A stretch of DNA of 64,000 bases from Candidatus Limimonas egerieequi. Lineage in GTDB: Bacteria; Bacillota; Clostridia; Oscillospirales; Acutalibacteraceae. The notes beneath the pieces were generated by a model. That model saw only the letters and a program-made list of their open reading frames with translations. It was not told the origin of the DNA and made no database searches. The translations under genes were made by a program, and so were the position numbers. Every line of letters begins with the position of its first letter. Within the stretch, counting starts at the first letter, position 1. The stretch lies in assembly GCA_018064455.1 (NCBI GenBank), contig JAGHVH010000008.1, positions 1 through 64,000 on the forward strand, given 5' to 3'. This document shows, one piece after another, positions 42,342-51,219 of the stretch.

Positions 42342-43769
42342 TTATGAGCATGCTTCCTTATACATATTAATGTAGAGGTCTGCTGATTTTGCCCAGCTGT
42401 TATCGCACTTAAGAGCTCGTGTAACAAGTGCGCTCCACTTTTTCTTGTCGTTGTAGTAGAGGTCTATTGCACGATTGATTGCCCAGTGCATATCCTGTGC
42501 ATTGTATGTCTTGAATGTAAATCCATTGCCTTTTCCATCACCACAGTCAGAGATTGAATCGCGAAGACCGCCGGTCTCGCGAACGATTGGGATAGTACCA
42601 TAGCGAAGAGCAATCATTTGTGAGAGACCACAAGGTTCGCTCTTGGAAGGCATAAGGAACATATCTGCACCGGCATAAATTTGACGAGAAAGAGCAGAGT
42701 CAAATTTGAGTTCAAGGCGGAATTTGTCAGGATGACGAACTGCGAGTCCTTTAAAGAAGTCCTCATACTCTGTGTCGCCAGTTCCAAGTACAATGAAGCG
42801 AACTTCAGTTGTATCAAGGAGTTCATCAACCATATTGATGATAAGGTCAAGTCCCTTGTGAGAAACAAGGCGAGAGATAAGAGCAATGATTGGAACATCT
42901 GGCTTGTGTTCAAAGCCGAATCTGTCCTCAAGTGCCTCTTTACACTTTGCTTTGTTTGCTTTGGAAGAAGCGGAGTAATGATAAGCGATAGCTTTATCGG
43001 TCTTTGGATTATAGCTATCTACGTCGATACCATTAAGGATACCTGTAAGTTTCCAGTAGCTCTTCCAAAGGATTGTATCAAGGCCGTGGCTGAACCAAGG
43101 ATCAAGAATCTCGTTTGCATACGATGGAGATACTGTTGTTACCTTGTTGCAGCATTCAATTGCGCTCTTTGAGAAGTTGACACAACCATCAAAGTCGATG
43201 AGAGAATAATCTGGTGGTGAAATACCGATTACTTCATTGAGGAGCTCGTAACCGTAAACGCCTTGGTACTGGATGTTATGAATTGTATAAACTGTTCTAA
43301 TGTTTTCATATCCCTTTCTGTTTGCATAGAAGCAGTTGTAATAGATTGGGATAAGGGCTGTCTGCCAATCGTTGCAGTGAATTACGTCAGGTTTGAAACC
43401 GTCAAGCCATGCAACAAGTTCAAGGACAGCACGAGAGAAGAAAGTAAATCTCTCTGCATCGTCGTAGTAGCCGTAAAGACCAGAACGTTTGAAGTAATAT
43501 TCGTTATCAAGAAGATAGTAAGTTACACCATTTGCCTTTGCTTCAAAGACGCCACAGTACTGTGAACGCCAAGCAACAGGCACGTCAAAGTGGAAGAGGA
43601 ATTTCATGTCCTTTCTCTGTTCCTCTTTGATACATTCGTAAAGAGGAAGTACGACACGAACATCTTCACCTTTTTCGACAAGTGCTTTTGGCAATGCGCC
43701 GGCAACCTCGCCGAGTCCGCCACTTTGAGCAAAAGGAGTAGCTTCACTAGAAGCAAATAGGATTTTCAT
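42342..43769 (-). CDS. glgA: Glycogen synthase
   Basis: Transfers glucose from ADP-glucose to the growing alpha-1,4-glucan. It is a 475-residue GT5 enzyme of normal length. The N-terminal substrate loop is FAQSGGLGEVAGALPKAL; the Lys of the KxGGL motif (Lys15 in E. coli) is Gln15 here. VIHCNDWQTALIP, TIHNIQYQGVY, NGIDVDSYNP and the C-terminal SKSEPCGLSQMIALRYGTIPI (split) are standard. It is last in the glgB-C-D-A operon, 18 bp after glgD. Glycogen made here would be a carbon store. Confidence 0.94.
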   Translation of the reverse strand: MKILFASSEATPFAQSGGLGEVAGALPKALVEKGEDVRVVLPLYECIKEEQRKDMKFLFHFDVPVAWRSQYCGVFEAKANGVTYYLLDNEYYFKRSGLYGYYDDAERFTFFSRAVLELVAWLDGFKPDVIHCNDWQTALIPIYYNCFYANRKGYENIRTVYTIHNIQYQGVYGYELLNEVIGISPPDYSLIDFDGCVNFSKSAIECCNKVTTVSPSYANEILDPWFSHGLDTILWKSYWKLTGILNGIDVDSYNPKTDKAIAYHYSASSKANKAKCKEALEDRFGFEHKPDVPIIALISRLVSHKGLDLIINMVDELLDTTEVRFIVLGTGDTEYEDFFKGLAVRHPDKFRLELKFDSALSRQIYAGADMFLMPSKSEPCGLSQMIALRYGTIPIVRETGGLRDSISDCGDGKGNGFTFKTYNAQDMHWAINRAIDLYYNDKKKWSALVTRALKCDNSWAKSADLYINMYKEACS

Positions 43770-43787
43770 ATTGCGCCTCCTTAATTA

Positions 43788-44915
43788 CTAAACCGTTGTT
43801 CCTTTGCTGATAAAGATAGGATATGATTCATCGCCTGATAAGTTTTTGTTAGGTGTGATTACAGCATTTTTATCTGTGATTACTGCATTAAGTGTTGAGT
43901 TAGTGCTAACTACAGAACCCTGCATGATAATAGAGTTCTTAATTACAGCGCCGCGCTCAACCTTAACATCACGGAAGAGGATACTGTTTTCTACTGTTCC
44001 TTCAATTACGCAACCATCAGCGATGAGAGAATTTGATACTTTTGCATCGAGTCCATATGTAGCAGGAACATTGTCGCAAATTTTGGTGTCGATTGGCTTG
44101 CTTGGATCAAAGAGAGCCTTACGGTTCTCTGGATGTAAGAGATCAAGGCTTGCCTTGTAATAAGTTTTGAGGGAATCAATCATAGCGGAGTATCCAGTGA
44201 TTGGGTAACCGTAAACCTTGAGGTTTGGAAGGTTCGCCTGGATAACGTCGCGCTCGAATGATGTGTAGTTGTGAGCAATAGCGTTGCGAACAAGGTATTC
44301 GAGCAAAGACTTTCTCATCAAAATGATGTTGAAAGAATAGTTTGTCTCGACACCAGCATCTCCGCCGTTTGAAATTGAGATTTCATTGATGCGCTTGTCG
44401 TCGCCGATTGCAAACATCATAAGGTCTGAAAGGGCAGGAGCCTTTCCGTGCTTATATACAATAGTAATATCAGCACCTTTTTCATCGTGGAACTTGAAAA
44501 GGTCACGATAGTTGATATTGTAAAGAGTATTTGTGTCAGTCATAAGTACATATTCCTGACGTGATTTGTTTAAAAAGTCAGAGATACTGTAGAGTGAAGA
44601 TAGGCGCGTTTCGTGGCCTATCATAGCACTGCTTGTGTTGTAAGGAGGAAGGATAAACATACCTTCACGCTTACGTGCAAGATCCCATGGTCTTCCTGAG
44701 CCGACATGGTCAACAAGGGACTGAAAGTTGGTTTCAGTGATGATGCCAACTTGAGTCATACCAGCATTAACCATATCTGATAGTGGGAAGTCAATCATCC
44801 TATATCTTCCACCAAAAGGAACGGAAGCGGATGTACGAATAGATGTAAGTTCACCATTTGCGTTAGGGCCGTAGCTCTGTGCATGGATGATACCGAGTAC
44901 GTTATTAGCTCTCAT
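43788..44915 (-). CDS. glgD: Glucose-1-phosphate adenylyltransferase regulatory subunit
   Basis: A GlgC-related subunit of 375 residues typical of Firmicutes. The N-terminal nucleotidyltransferase fold is retained (RANNVLGIIHAQSYGPNANG, RYRMIDFPLSDMVNAG), but the LAGGxGxRL triphosphate loop of GlgC is missing, as is usual for GlgD. The C-terminal half is a left-handed beta-helix (VSNSLIADGCVIEGTVENS). It forms a heteromer with GlgC and raises its activity. It starts 1 bp after the glgC stop. Confidence 0.93.
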   Translation of the reverse strand: MRANNVLGIIHAQSYGPNANGELTSIRTSASVPFGGRYRMIDFPLSDMVNAGMTQVGIITETNFQSLVDHVGSGRPWDLARKREGMFILPPYNTSSAMIGHETRLSSLYSISDFLNKSRQEYVLMTDTNTLYNINYRDLFKFHDEKGADITIVYKHGKAPALSDLMMFAIGDDKRINEISISNGGDAGVETNYSFNIILMRKSLLEYLVRNAIAHNYTSFERDVIQANLPNLKVYGYPITGYSAMIDSLKTYYKASLDLLHPENRKALFDPSKPIDTKICDNVPATYGLDAKVSNSLIADGCVIEGTVENSILFRDVKVERGAVIKNSIIMQGSVVSTNSTLNAVITDKNAVITPNKNLSGDESYPIFISKGTTV

Positions 44916-44916
44916 C

Positions 44917-46122
44917 TTACGCTTCCTCCTTTTCGCTAATCATTGATTTTGCAGGAACTTTTTCTTTGTCATTGATAGTTACATTTTCACCAATGACTGT
45001 GATTCCCCATTCGCCCTTTTCGCAATCCTGCTCACGAGCGCCAACCTGCGCATTTTCGCCGATTGTTGCGTTTTCAGCAACGATTGCATACTGTACGATG
45101 GCTCCTTTTTTGATTATGGAGCCAGGCATAACAATTGAGTCGCGAACCACAGCACCTTCCTCAACTGTTACATTTGCAAAGAGTACAGAGAAGTCAACGT
45201 CACCTTCGATGTTACATCCTTCTGCAACCATTGAATTGCGAACTCTTGCATGAGATGAGATGTACTGAGGAGGTGCGCTTGGGCTTCTTGCATAGATTTT
45301 CCATGTTGGGTCATCAAGGTTGATTTCTGCCTCAGGAGAGATGAGGTCCATATTGGCAGTCCAAAGGCTGTCAATTGTACCAACGTCACGCCAATAGCCC
45401 TTGAATGGATAAGCTACCATCTTTTCTCCAGCGTTGTGCATTGTTGGAATAACGTCTTTGCCAAAGTCGTTAGACGAGCCTTCTTTGGCCTCGTCGTCGA
45501 TGAGGTACTGACGAAGTTTCTTCCATGTAAAGATGTAAACGCCCATAGAAGCCTTGTTGCTGCGTGGGTTTGCAGGCTTTTCTTCAAACTCAGCAATTGT
45601 GCCGTCGTCGTTTACAATCATAAGACCGAAGCGAGATGCTTCTTCCCAATCAACCTCAAGCATAGCAATTGTACATGCTGCTTCCTTTTCTTTGTGGAAG
45701 GCAAGCATCTCGCCGTAGTCCATCTTGTAGATGTGGTCGCCAGAGAGAATTGCTACATATTCTGGGTCGTACTTATCTATAAAATTAATATTTTGGTATA
45801 TAGCATTTGCTGTGCCCTTATACCACTCAGTGCCTTCAATCTGCTGATAAGGAGAAAGGATATGAACACCGCCATCTGTGCGGTCGAGATCCCATGGTTC
45901 ACCATTTCCTATGTAGTCATTGAGTTCAAGTGGCTGATACTGTGTCAAAACGCCGACTGTATGGATGCCGGAATTAACGCAGTTGGAAAGAGGGAAGTCG
46001 ATTATCCTATATTTTCCGCCAAAAGGTACTGCAGGTTTGGCAATTTTCTTTGTAAGGATGCCAAGTCGGCTTCCTTGTCCGCCTGCAAGTAGCATTGCAA
46101 TGCATTCATTTTTTCTTGCCAT
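44917..46122 (-). CDS. glgC: Glucose-1-phosphate adenylyltransferase
   Basis: Makes ADP-glucose from glucose-1-phosphate and ATP, the committed step of glycogen synthesis. It has 401 residues. The triphosphate loop is [11 protein letters not shown] (12-22), followed by [20 protein letters not shown], the [12 protein letters not shown] and [11 protein letters not shown] blocks, and [15 protein letters not shown] for glucose-1-phosphate. The C-terminal domain is a beta-helix that carries allosteric control in this family. It is between glgB (2 bp) and glgD (1 bp). Confidence 0.96.
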   Translation of the reverse strand: MARKNECIAMLLAGGQGSRLGILTKKIAKPAVPFGGKYRIIDFPLSNCVNSGIHTVGVLTQYQPLELNDYIGNGEPWDLDRTDGGVHILSPYQQIEGTEWYKGTANAIYQNINFIDKYDPEYVAILSGDHIYKMDYGEMLAFHKEKEAACTIAMLEVDWEEASRFGLMIVNDDGTIAEFEEKPANPRSNKASMGVYIFTWKKLRQYLIDDEAKEGSSNDFGKDVIPTMHNAGEKMVAYPFKGYWRDVGTIDSLWTANMDLISPEAEINLDDPTWKIYARSPSAPPQYISSHARVRNSMVAEGCNIEGDVDFSVLFANVTVEEGAVVRDSIVMPGSIIKKGAIVQYAIVAENATIGENAQVGAREQDCEKGEWGITVIGENVTINDKEKVPAKSMISEKEEA

Positions 46123-46124
46123 AG

Positions 46125-48041
46125 TTATTCTCCTTCTTGTTTTATCTTCTTAAGGAAGATTGCCGAGTTGCCGGCAAGGTTTACCTTGAGACTGTTATCT
46201 TTTTTGTGCATAGCGGTGTCAACAGTTTTAACTTTTCCGCTTGTGCTGAATCCTGTGCCACCAAAGCGTGGCTCGTCTGTGCTGAAGATTACTTCATATG
46301 TGCCGGCATCTGCGCCGCAGAGGTAGTCTTCTCGATTGACTTTGGTGAAGTTTAATATTGTATAAATTGCTTCACCTTTGTCGTTCATTCGCTTGAAAGC
46401 GAGAACGGAATTGCAGTTGTCATCAGGAATAATCCATTCAAATCCTTCCCAACTGTAATCTATTTCCCAGAGTTCGGAGTGGTCACGATAGAACTTGTTG
46501 AGTGCCTTTGTATACTCCTGGGTTTTCTTGTGCATGTCGTAATCAAGAAGTCCCCAGTCAAGTTCATCACCATAATCCCACTCTTTGAATTGGCCAAACT
46601 CTGAGCCCATAAAGAGAAGTTTCTTGCCTGGATGAGCATACATATATGCAAGCATTGCACGGAGGCCAGCAAATTTTTCTTGGTACTCGGTTGGATTGTC
46701 TGGATTTCCTGGGTGCTTGTTAATTAGAGAGCCTTTGCCGTGAACAACTTCATCATGTGAGATTGGAAGGATGAAGTTTTCGGAGAAGGCATAGAAGAAT
46801 GAGAAAGTGAGACAGTCGTGGTTGTACTTCCTTGAAAGACCATCAAGGTTAAAGTACCTAATTACGTCGTTCATCCAACCCATATTCCACTTGAAGTTAA
46901 ATCCAAGAGCCTTGTCATCAACGTCTGTTGGCTTGGTTACATTTGGCCAAGCTGTGCTCTCTTCAGCTATCACCATTACATCTCCGTGTTCACGGAAGAT
47001 GTTTTCGTTGAGCTTTTTGAGGAACGCAACGGCTTCTAAGTTTTCAACGCCACCGTTGATGTTTGGCATCCATTCGCCGTCGTCACGGTCGTAATTTAGG
47101 TAGAGCATTGATGCTACCGCATCAACGCGAATGCCATCGACATGATATTTGTCGAGCCAGAACATTGCATTTGAAACGAGGAAACTCTGTACCTCGTTTC
47201 GGCCAAAGTCAAACACTTTGGTGCCCCATGATTTGTGCTCGCCCTTTCTTGGGTCTGCATATTCATAGCAAGGCTCGCCATCAAACTCATAGAGTCCACA
47301 CTCATCCTTTGGGAAGTGAGCGGGTACCCAGTCTAAAATGACACCGATGTCATTTTTGTGGCATGTGTCTATCAAATACATGAGGTCGTCAGGTGTACCA
47401 TAGCGTGAGGTTGCTGCATAGTAACCACATACTTGGTAACCCCAAGAACCATCAAATGGATATTCTGAAAGAGGCATAAATTCGATGTGGGTGTAACCCA
47501 TATCCTTAACATATGGAACGAGCTCATCGGCGAGCTTGCGATATGAGAAAGTGTTGCCGTCATCAAAGCGACGCCATGAACCGGCGTGCACCTCATAGAT
47601 ATTGACTGGAAGGTCGTAGATACGTGAGTTGGCACGCTTTTTTAGCCATGCTGAATCGTGCCAATCATAGCCGTCAATATCGTAAAATTTGGTGGCGGTT
47701 CCTGGGCGCGTCTCCATATGGTAGCCATATGGATCGCTCTTTAAAATCATACGACCATTTTGCGCTTTCACTGCATACTTATACAGTGAAAATTCCTCAA
47801 TCTGGCCTGTGATTTCAACTTCCCATAAGCTGTCGCTTATTTTGTACATCGGATTTTGACGTTCGTCCCATCCGTTGAACTCGCCAACAACGCTGACAGC
47901 ACTCGCATGGGGTGCCCATGTGCGGAAGACGACTGTGTCGTCATCCACGCGATGGGAGCCCAAAAGCTCGTACGATTTCGCGTTGTTGCCCTGATGGAAA
48001 AGATATACAGGGTAATCTAAATTTGGTCTTTCTTTCTGCAT
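46125..48041 (-). CDS. glgB: 1,4-alpha-glucan branching enzyme
   Basis: Introduces alpha-1,6 branches into glycogen. It is a 638-residue GH13 enzyme. It has an N-terminal carbohydrate-binding module ([20 protein letters not shown]), a catalytic barrel with [17 protein letters not shown] (nucleophile Asp near 307), VIAEEST (acid Glu near 360) and [14 protein letters not shown], and a C-terminal beta domain. It is shorter than E. coli GlgB because only one N-terminal module is present. It is the first gene of the operon, with a promoter at 48087-48115. AAGAGG lies ahead of the ATG. Confidence 0.96.
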   Translation of the reverse strand: MQKERPNLDYPVYLFHQGNNAKSYELLGSHRVDDDTVVFRTWAPHASAVSVVGEFNGWDERQNPMYKISDSLWEVEITGQIEEFSLYKYAVKAQNGRMILKSDPYGYHMETRPGTATKFYDIDGYDWHDSAWLKKRANSRIYDLPVNIYEVHAGSWRRFDDGNTFSYRKLADELVPYVKDMGYTHIEFMPLSEYPFDGSWGYQVCGYYAATSRYGTPDDLMYLIDTCHKNDIGVILDWVPAHFPKDECGLYEFDGEPCYEYADPRKGEHKSWGTKVFDFGRNEVQSFLVSNAMFWLDKYHVDGIRVDAVASMLYLNYDRDDGEWMPNINGGVENLEAVAFLKKLNENIFREHGDVMVIAEESTAWPNVTKPTDVDDKALGFNFKWNMGWMNDVIRYFNLDGLSRKYNHDCLTFSFFYAFSENFILPISHDEVVHGKGSLINKHPGNPDNPTEYQEKFAGLRAMLAYMYAHPGKKLLFMGSEFGQFKEWDYGDELDWGLLDYDMHKKTQEYTKALNKFYRDHSELWEIDYSWEGFEWIIPDDNCNSVLAFKRMNDKGEAIYTILNFTKVNREDYLCGADAGTYEVIFSTDEPRFGGTGFSTSGKVKTVDTAMHKKDNSLKVNLAGNSAIFLKKIKQEGE

Positions 48042-48086
48042 ATTTATTGCCTCTTAAAAATTAATATACATAATGATACAAATTAA

Positions 48087-48115
48087 ATTCTACCAAAAAA
48101 AGCGCGCTCATTCAA
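48087..48115 (-). promoter_or_regulatory. Promoter of the glg operon
   Basis: Minus strand TTGAAT (48115-48110), 17 bp, TAGAAT (48092-48087), about 46 bp upstream of glgB. Confidence 0.6.
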
Positions 48116-48281
48116 GTGGTTTTGATGAATTTTCTATCTATATTTTACAATATATCGTCAAAAAGATTATGCACTTTTGTGCAAAATCGTTAAATTAGTA
48201 CGCGTATAACCACATTTAGTGGTTTGCTCAAATTTCATACACAAAATTTGGATATTTTTTTGAATTTTTTGAATTTTGAGG

Positions 48282-48310
48282 TTGCAATTCTCTTTATAAT
48301 AATATATAAT
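48282..48310 (+). promoter_or_regulatory. Promoter of the helical membrane protein gene
   Basis: TTGCAA (48282-48287), 17 bp, consensus TATAAT (48305-48310), about 60 bp before the ATG. Confidence 0.7.
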
Positions 48311-48372
48311 TCTTTTGATAGTAGATAAAATTCTGCTCGGAAAATGACTTTTTAGAAAGTGAGGGTTTTGAA

Positions 48373-49347
48373 ATGGACGAAAGAAGAAGAACCATTTCAT
48401 CTGAGGAACAGATGATCGGTGAGGCTTTGATGCGCGTTTCTAACACACTCGAAGCTCAGCGACTCACTAAATCCTTAGACTACCAAGAAAAATTAAGATC
48501 ACGCTCAAACATCAGACTTATCATTGCTATTATCTGCTTATTCGTTGCAATGATGATGATGGTTATCAGCGGAGCACTTCTCTTTGTACTTTGGAGATAT
48601 GCTGATCCAGTACTCGACACAGTAATGCCATTCCTTAAGGGAATGATGGGCGACTTCGGCGTTATTTGGGACGGCCTTGTTGAAACATTGTCTTATGTTC
48701 CTGTAATGGTTGAACAGCTCACTAGACTTCTTGAACAAGTTATCATCATGCTCGAGGGCATTAACGCAATTGACCTTGCTGGTCTTATGGGTATGCTTTC
48801 TAAGATGCTCGGTGGTCTTATGACTGCTATGGACGGCCTCATGGCTGACCTCAAGCCAGTTATGGATTCTATCGGCAACATGATTAAGGACTTCGCTGCT
48901 AACGGCCTTGACCTTGACAAGCTTCTTACAGATCTCCTTGGTCCTGATGCTGCTGCTAATATCTCAGCATTTACACAGGGACTTCTCCAGGTAATGGGCA
49001 ACATGGGCACACAGCTTGGCGACCTTTCAAATAGCCTTACACCTATGGTATCTGCTATGGGCACAATGATTGGTGACATCACAGATGGTATCAACGCAGC
49101 TAATGGTCCAGCAATGGTTTCAGCTACATCTGATTTCCTTAACGCTATTCCTGGCGCACTTAACACAGGTACAGATGTTATCAATGCTATGACTGGTGCA
49201 TTTGATGCGGACGCTGCTGCTGGTTTGGTATCTGGTACAGGTGCAGCTCTTACTGATATGGTAGGTGCTCTTGGTAAGTTGGCTACTGGATTAAATAGCA
49301 TCGCAGAGTTGCTTAACAACATAAAGTTACCTTCCATCTTTGGTTAG
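48373..49347 (+). CDS. Single-pass membrane protein with long Met/Gly/Leu-rich helical region, unknown function
   Basis: A 324-residue protein that I do not recognise. Residues 1-47 are charged and cytoplasmic (MDERRRTISSEEQ). One transmembrane helix runs about 48-74. The rest (about 75-324) is almost free of charge clusters and aromatic residues, with many Met, Gly, Leu and Ala in amphipathic spacing (LMGMLSKMLGGLMTAMDGLMAD). It has only one Cys and no catalytic motif. The pattern suggests long surface-exposed or membrane-lying helices, somewhat like tape-measure or apolipoprotein-type helices. GTGAGGG precedes the ATG, and a consensus promoter suggests good expression. It is monocistronic. 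Confidence 0.75.
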   Translation: MDERRRTISSEEQMIGEALMRVSNTLEAQRLTKSLDYQEKLRSRSNIRLIIAIICLFVAMMMMVISGALLFVLWRYADPVLDTVMPFLKGMMGDFGVIWDGLVETLSYVPVMVEQLTRLLEQVIIMLEGINAIDLAGLMGMLSKMLGGLMTAMDGLMADLKPVMDSIGNMIKDFAANGLDLDKLLTDLLGPDAAANISAFTQGLLQVMGNMGTQLGDLSNSLTPMVSAMGTMIGDITDGINAANGPAMVSATSDFLNAIPGALNTGTDVINAMTGAFDADAAAGLVSGTGAALTDMVGALGKLATGLNSIAELLNNIKLPSIFG

Positions 49348-49395
49348 TTGCATAATGCATTTCGATTAATCTTGAGCAGATTATCTTATAAATTC

Positions 49396-49419
49396 GGCCC
49401 ACACCTTTCGGTGTGGGCC
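49396..49419 (+). terminator. Terminator after the helical membrane protein gene
   Basis: A 10-bp GC-rich perfect stem (49396-49405 with 49410-49419) with a TTTC loop, followed by TTTGGTCTTTTT. Confidence 0.9.
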
Positions 49420-49536
49420 TTTGGTCTTTTTATTGCTGTTTATATATAATGTAATTTATATAGTATATTTAATATTATTTTATTCCTAATTTAAGGTTTC
49501 TGTGGTATCATATTGGCGTTATAAAAGGAGGCATTT

Positions 49537-51168
49537 ATGAAGACTTTAAGTAAAATGCTTTGTTTGGTGCTAAGCCTTGTATTTATACTTGGTATTATGA
49601 GCACTGCTCTTGTAGCTTTCGCAGAAGGTGAGGATGAGGCTCAGCCTGCTGAAATTACTACAAGTTTTGTAAATCCAAATGGTAGGGTACTCAGCGTTGC
49701 AAAGTATGGCAATAAGCGCCTTTATCCAGCAAACTCTATTGAAGGTATTAATAATTGTATAGAACTTGGTGTCGACGCTGTCACTGTTAGCGTACAGGAG
49801 ACTAAGGATAAGCAACTTGTGCTGCTCTCTGGCACAGACCTTTCAAAATATTGCGTCAGCCGCGAGGACGGTAAGACAGCCGTTGCTGGCAAGGTCACCG
49901 AATGCACCCTTGAGGATATTCAAAAGAACTATTGCCTCAAGGCAGACAACGGTGGTGCAGACGGTGAAGCCAAGGTGTACGGCGTTGCGTCACTCGCTGA
50001 CGCTATCAATGCCGCAAAGGGCAAGATATTGATTGTTGTAAACGGCGGATGGAAATATGCCGAGCAAATCAATGATATTGCAAAAGAACTTGAGGCATGC
50101 GATACAGTTATAATAAGAGGCGCTAAGGATACAGATAAGATTGCAAAGTTCATTAGCAAGGTTGGTACATCTGGTTGCCGTGTGGCAGCAGTGTATGATG
50201 TTGATAATGACAAGGGCAATGCCAAGGACTATATTGGCAAGGCATTGGAGTCCGGCGCATTTATCGTTGAACTCAAAGCAGAAAAGGGCATGGCCAGCAT
50301 CTTTAACAGCACCCCTTTGGAGAAGTTTGACGGCAAGGGCCGTGCAATGATAAGCACAACCAAGAGTAATCTCTGTGGTGACAGAGAGGACAGACAGGCT
50401 TCTTGGGAGGAGCTCATTGACCTGGGATACAGTATGATTGAAACTGATTATCCAAGAGAACTTGCACAGTATTTAAAACAGATTGAAACATATCGTAGCG
50501 AACTTACAACACTTATCGCAACAGCTCAGAATATTGATCAGTCTAGTTATACCAAGGTATCAATAGCATCACTTAATGATGCGCTAGAGGAAGCTATGGC
50601 AGTATCGTCCGAAGGATGCAAATCACTTAATGACCTTGATACGGCACGCTACCATATCCAAGAAGCATTGGATGATTTGGAACCATCTGACGGAAATGAT
50701 AAGGCACCACTTCCAACATGGGCGGTAATCCTTATTGTTGTTGGTGCATTAATTTTAATTGCAGCTTTGGTAATTCTTGTTCCAAGAATGATTAATAAGT
50801 CTCGTCGCAAAAAGCGTAATTTTGAGAGATTTAAAAAGACTTTCAAGAGTGAGATTCCAACCGAGAATGATGAGACTCTCACTACAAACATAGCAGAGGA
50901 TGAGGAGTCCAACAGAGGACTTTCTGAAGAAGAATTAACTGTCGCTAAGGAGGAGACTCCTGAAGTTGTTGAACAGCCAATAGAACAGGAAGAGATTCCA
51001 ATGGAGGAAACTGCTGTTGAACCTTTAGAGGAAGCTGCTGAAGAGAATGCTGAAACTCCACAAGAGGAGGAATCAGCTCCATCGCTTTCAGAGATGCTTA
51101 ATCTTGGACAGGTAGTTGAGATTGAAGTCCCAGCAGAAGTGATTAGTGAAGATCCGGTTGAAGAGTAA
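49537..51168 (+). CDS. Membrane-anchored GDPD-like protein, apparently catalytically dead
   Basis: A 543-residue exported protein. It has a signal peptide (1-29), then a region resembling a glycerophosphodiester phosphodiesterase barrel (about 50-310), a helical linker (about 315-385), a transmembrane helix (about 394-416), a basic stop (KSRRKKR) and an acidic Glu-rich cytoplasmic tail (about 440-543). The GDPD landmarks align without catalytic residues: the HRG site reads KYG (56-58), PENT reads PANS (64-67), the ELD site reads TVS (83-85) and the second His is Ser98. The NSIEG...ELGVDAVTVSVQETKDKQLV frame and a late SMIETDYP support the fold. It may bind a ligand and not cleave it. AGGAGG precedes the ATG. 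Confidence 0.7.
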   Translation: MKTLSKMLCLVLSLVFILGIMSTALVAFAEGEDEAQPAEITTSFVNPNGRVLSVAKYGNKRLYPANSIEGINNCIELGVDAVTVSVQETKDKQLVLLSGTDLSKYCVSREDGKTAVAGKVTECTLEDIQKNYCLKADNGGADGEAKVYGVASLADAINAAKGKILIVVNGGWKYAEQINDIAKELEACDTVIIRGAKDTDKIAKFISKVGTSGCRVAAVYDVDNDKGNAKDYIGKALESGAFIVELKAEKGMASIFNSTPLEKFDGKGRAMISTTKSNLCGDREDRQASWEELIDLGYSMIETDYPRELAQYLKQIETYRSELTTLIATAQNIDQSSYTKVSIASLNDALEEAMAVSSEGCKSLNDLDTARYHIQEALDDLEPSDGNDKAPLPTWAVILIVVGALILIAALVILVPRMINKSRRKKRNFERFKKTFKSEIPTENDETLTTNIAEDEESNRGLSEEELTVAKEETPEVVEQPIEQEEIPMEETAVEPLEEAAEENAETPQEEESAPSLSEMLNLGQVVEIEVPAEVISEDPVEE

Positions 51169-51198
51169 AAAAGGTGTCGCGCAAGCGACACCTTTTTT
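51167..51198. terminator. Bidirectional terminator between the GDPD-like and GGDEF genes
   Basis: A 14-bp stem (A-run plus GGTGTCGC paired with GCGACACC plus T-run) with a GCAA tetraloop, symmetrical for converging genes. Confidence 0.9.
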
Positions 51199-51219
51199 AT
51201 GTTCTATTCTATTTATTTC

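Larger units (their letters stand above)
48042..48372. other. 331-bp divergent intergenic region between glgB and the helical membrane protein gene
   Basis: Very AT-rich. It holds the promoters of both flanking genes and two small inverted repeats. One is at 48170-48183 (TGCAC/GTGCA, 4-nt gap) and the other at 48208-48224 (AACCAC/GTGGTT, 5-nt gap); either could be a regulator site. I see no coding frame, no tRNA and no riboswitch motif here. Confidence 0.6.

Noticed and set aside
42681-43172. 163-codon plus-strand frame within glgA
   Set aside because: It is antisense to a conserved enzyme, has no ribosome site and no recognisable domain.
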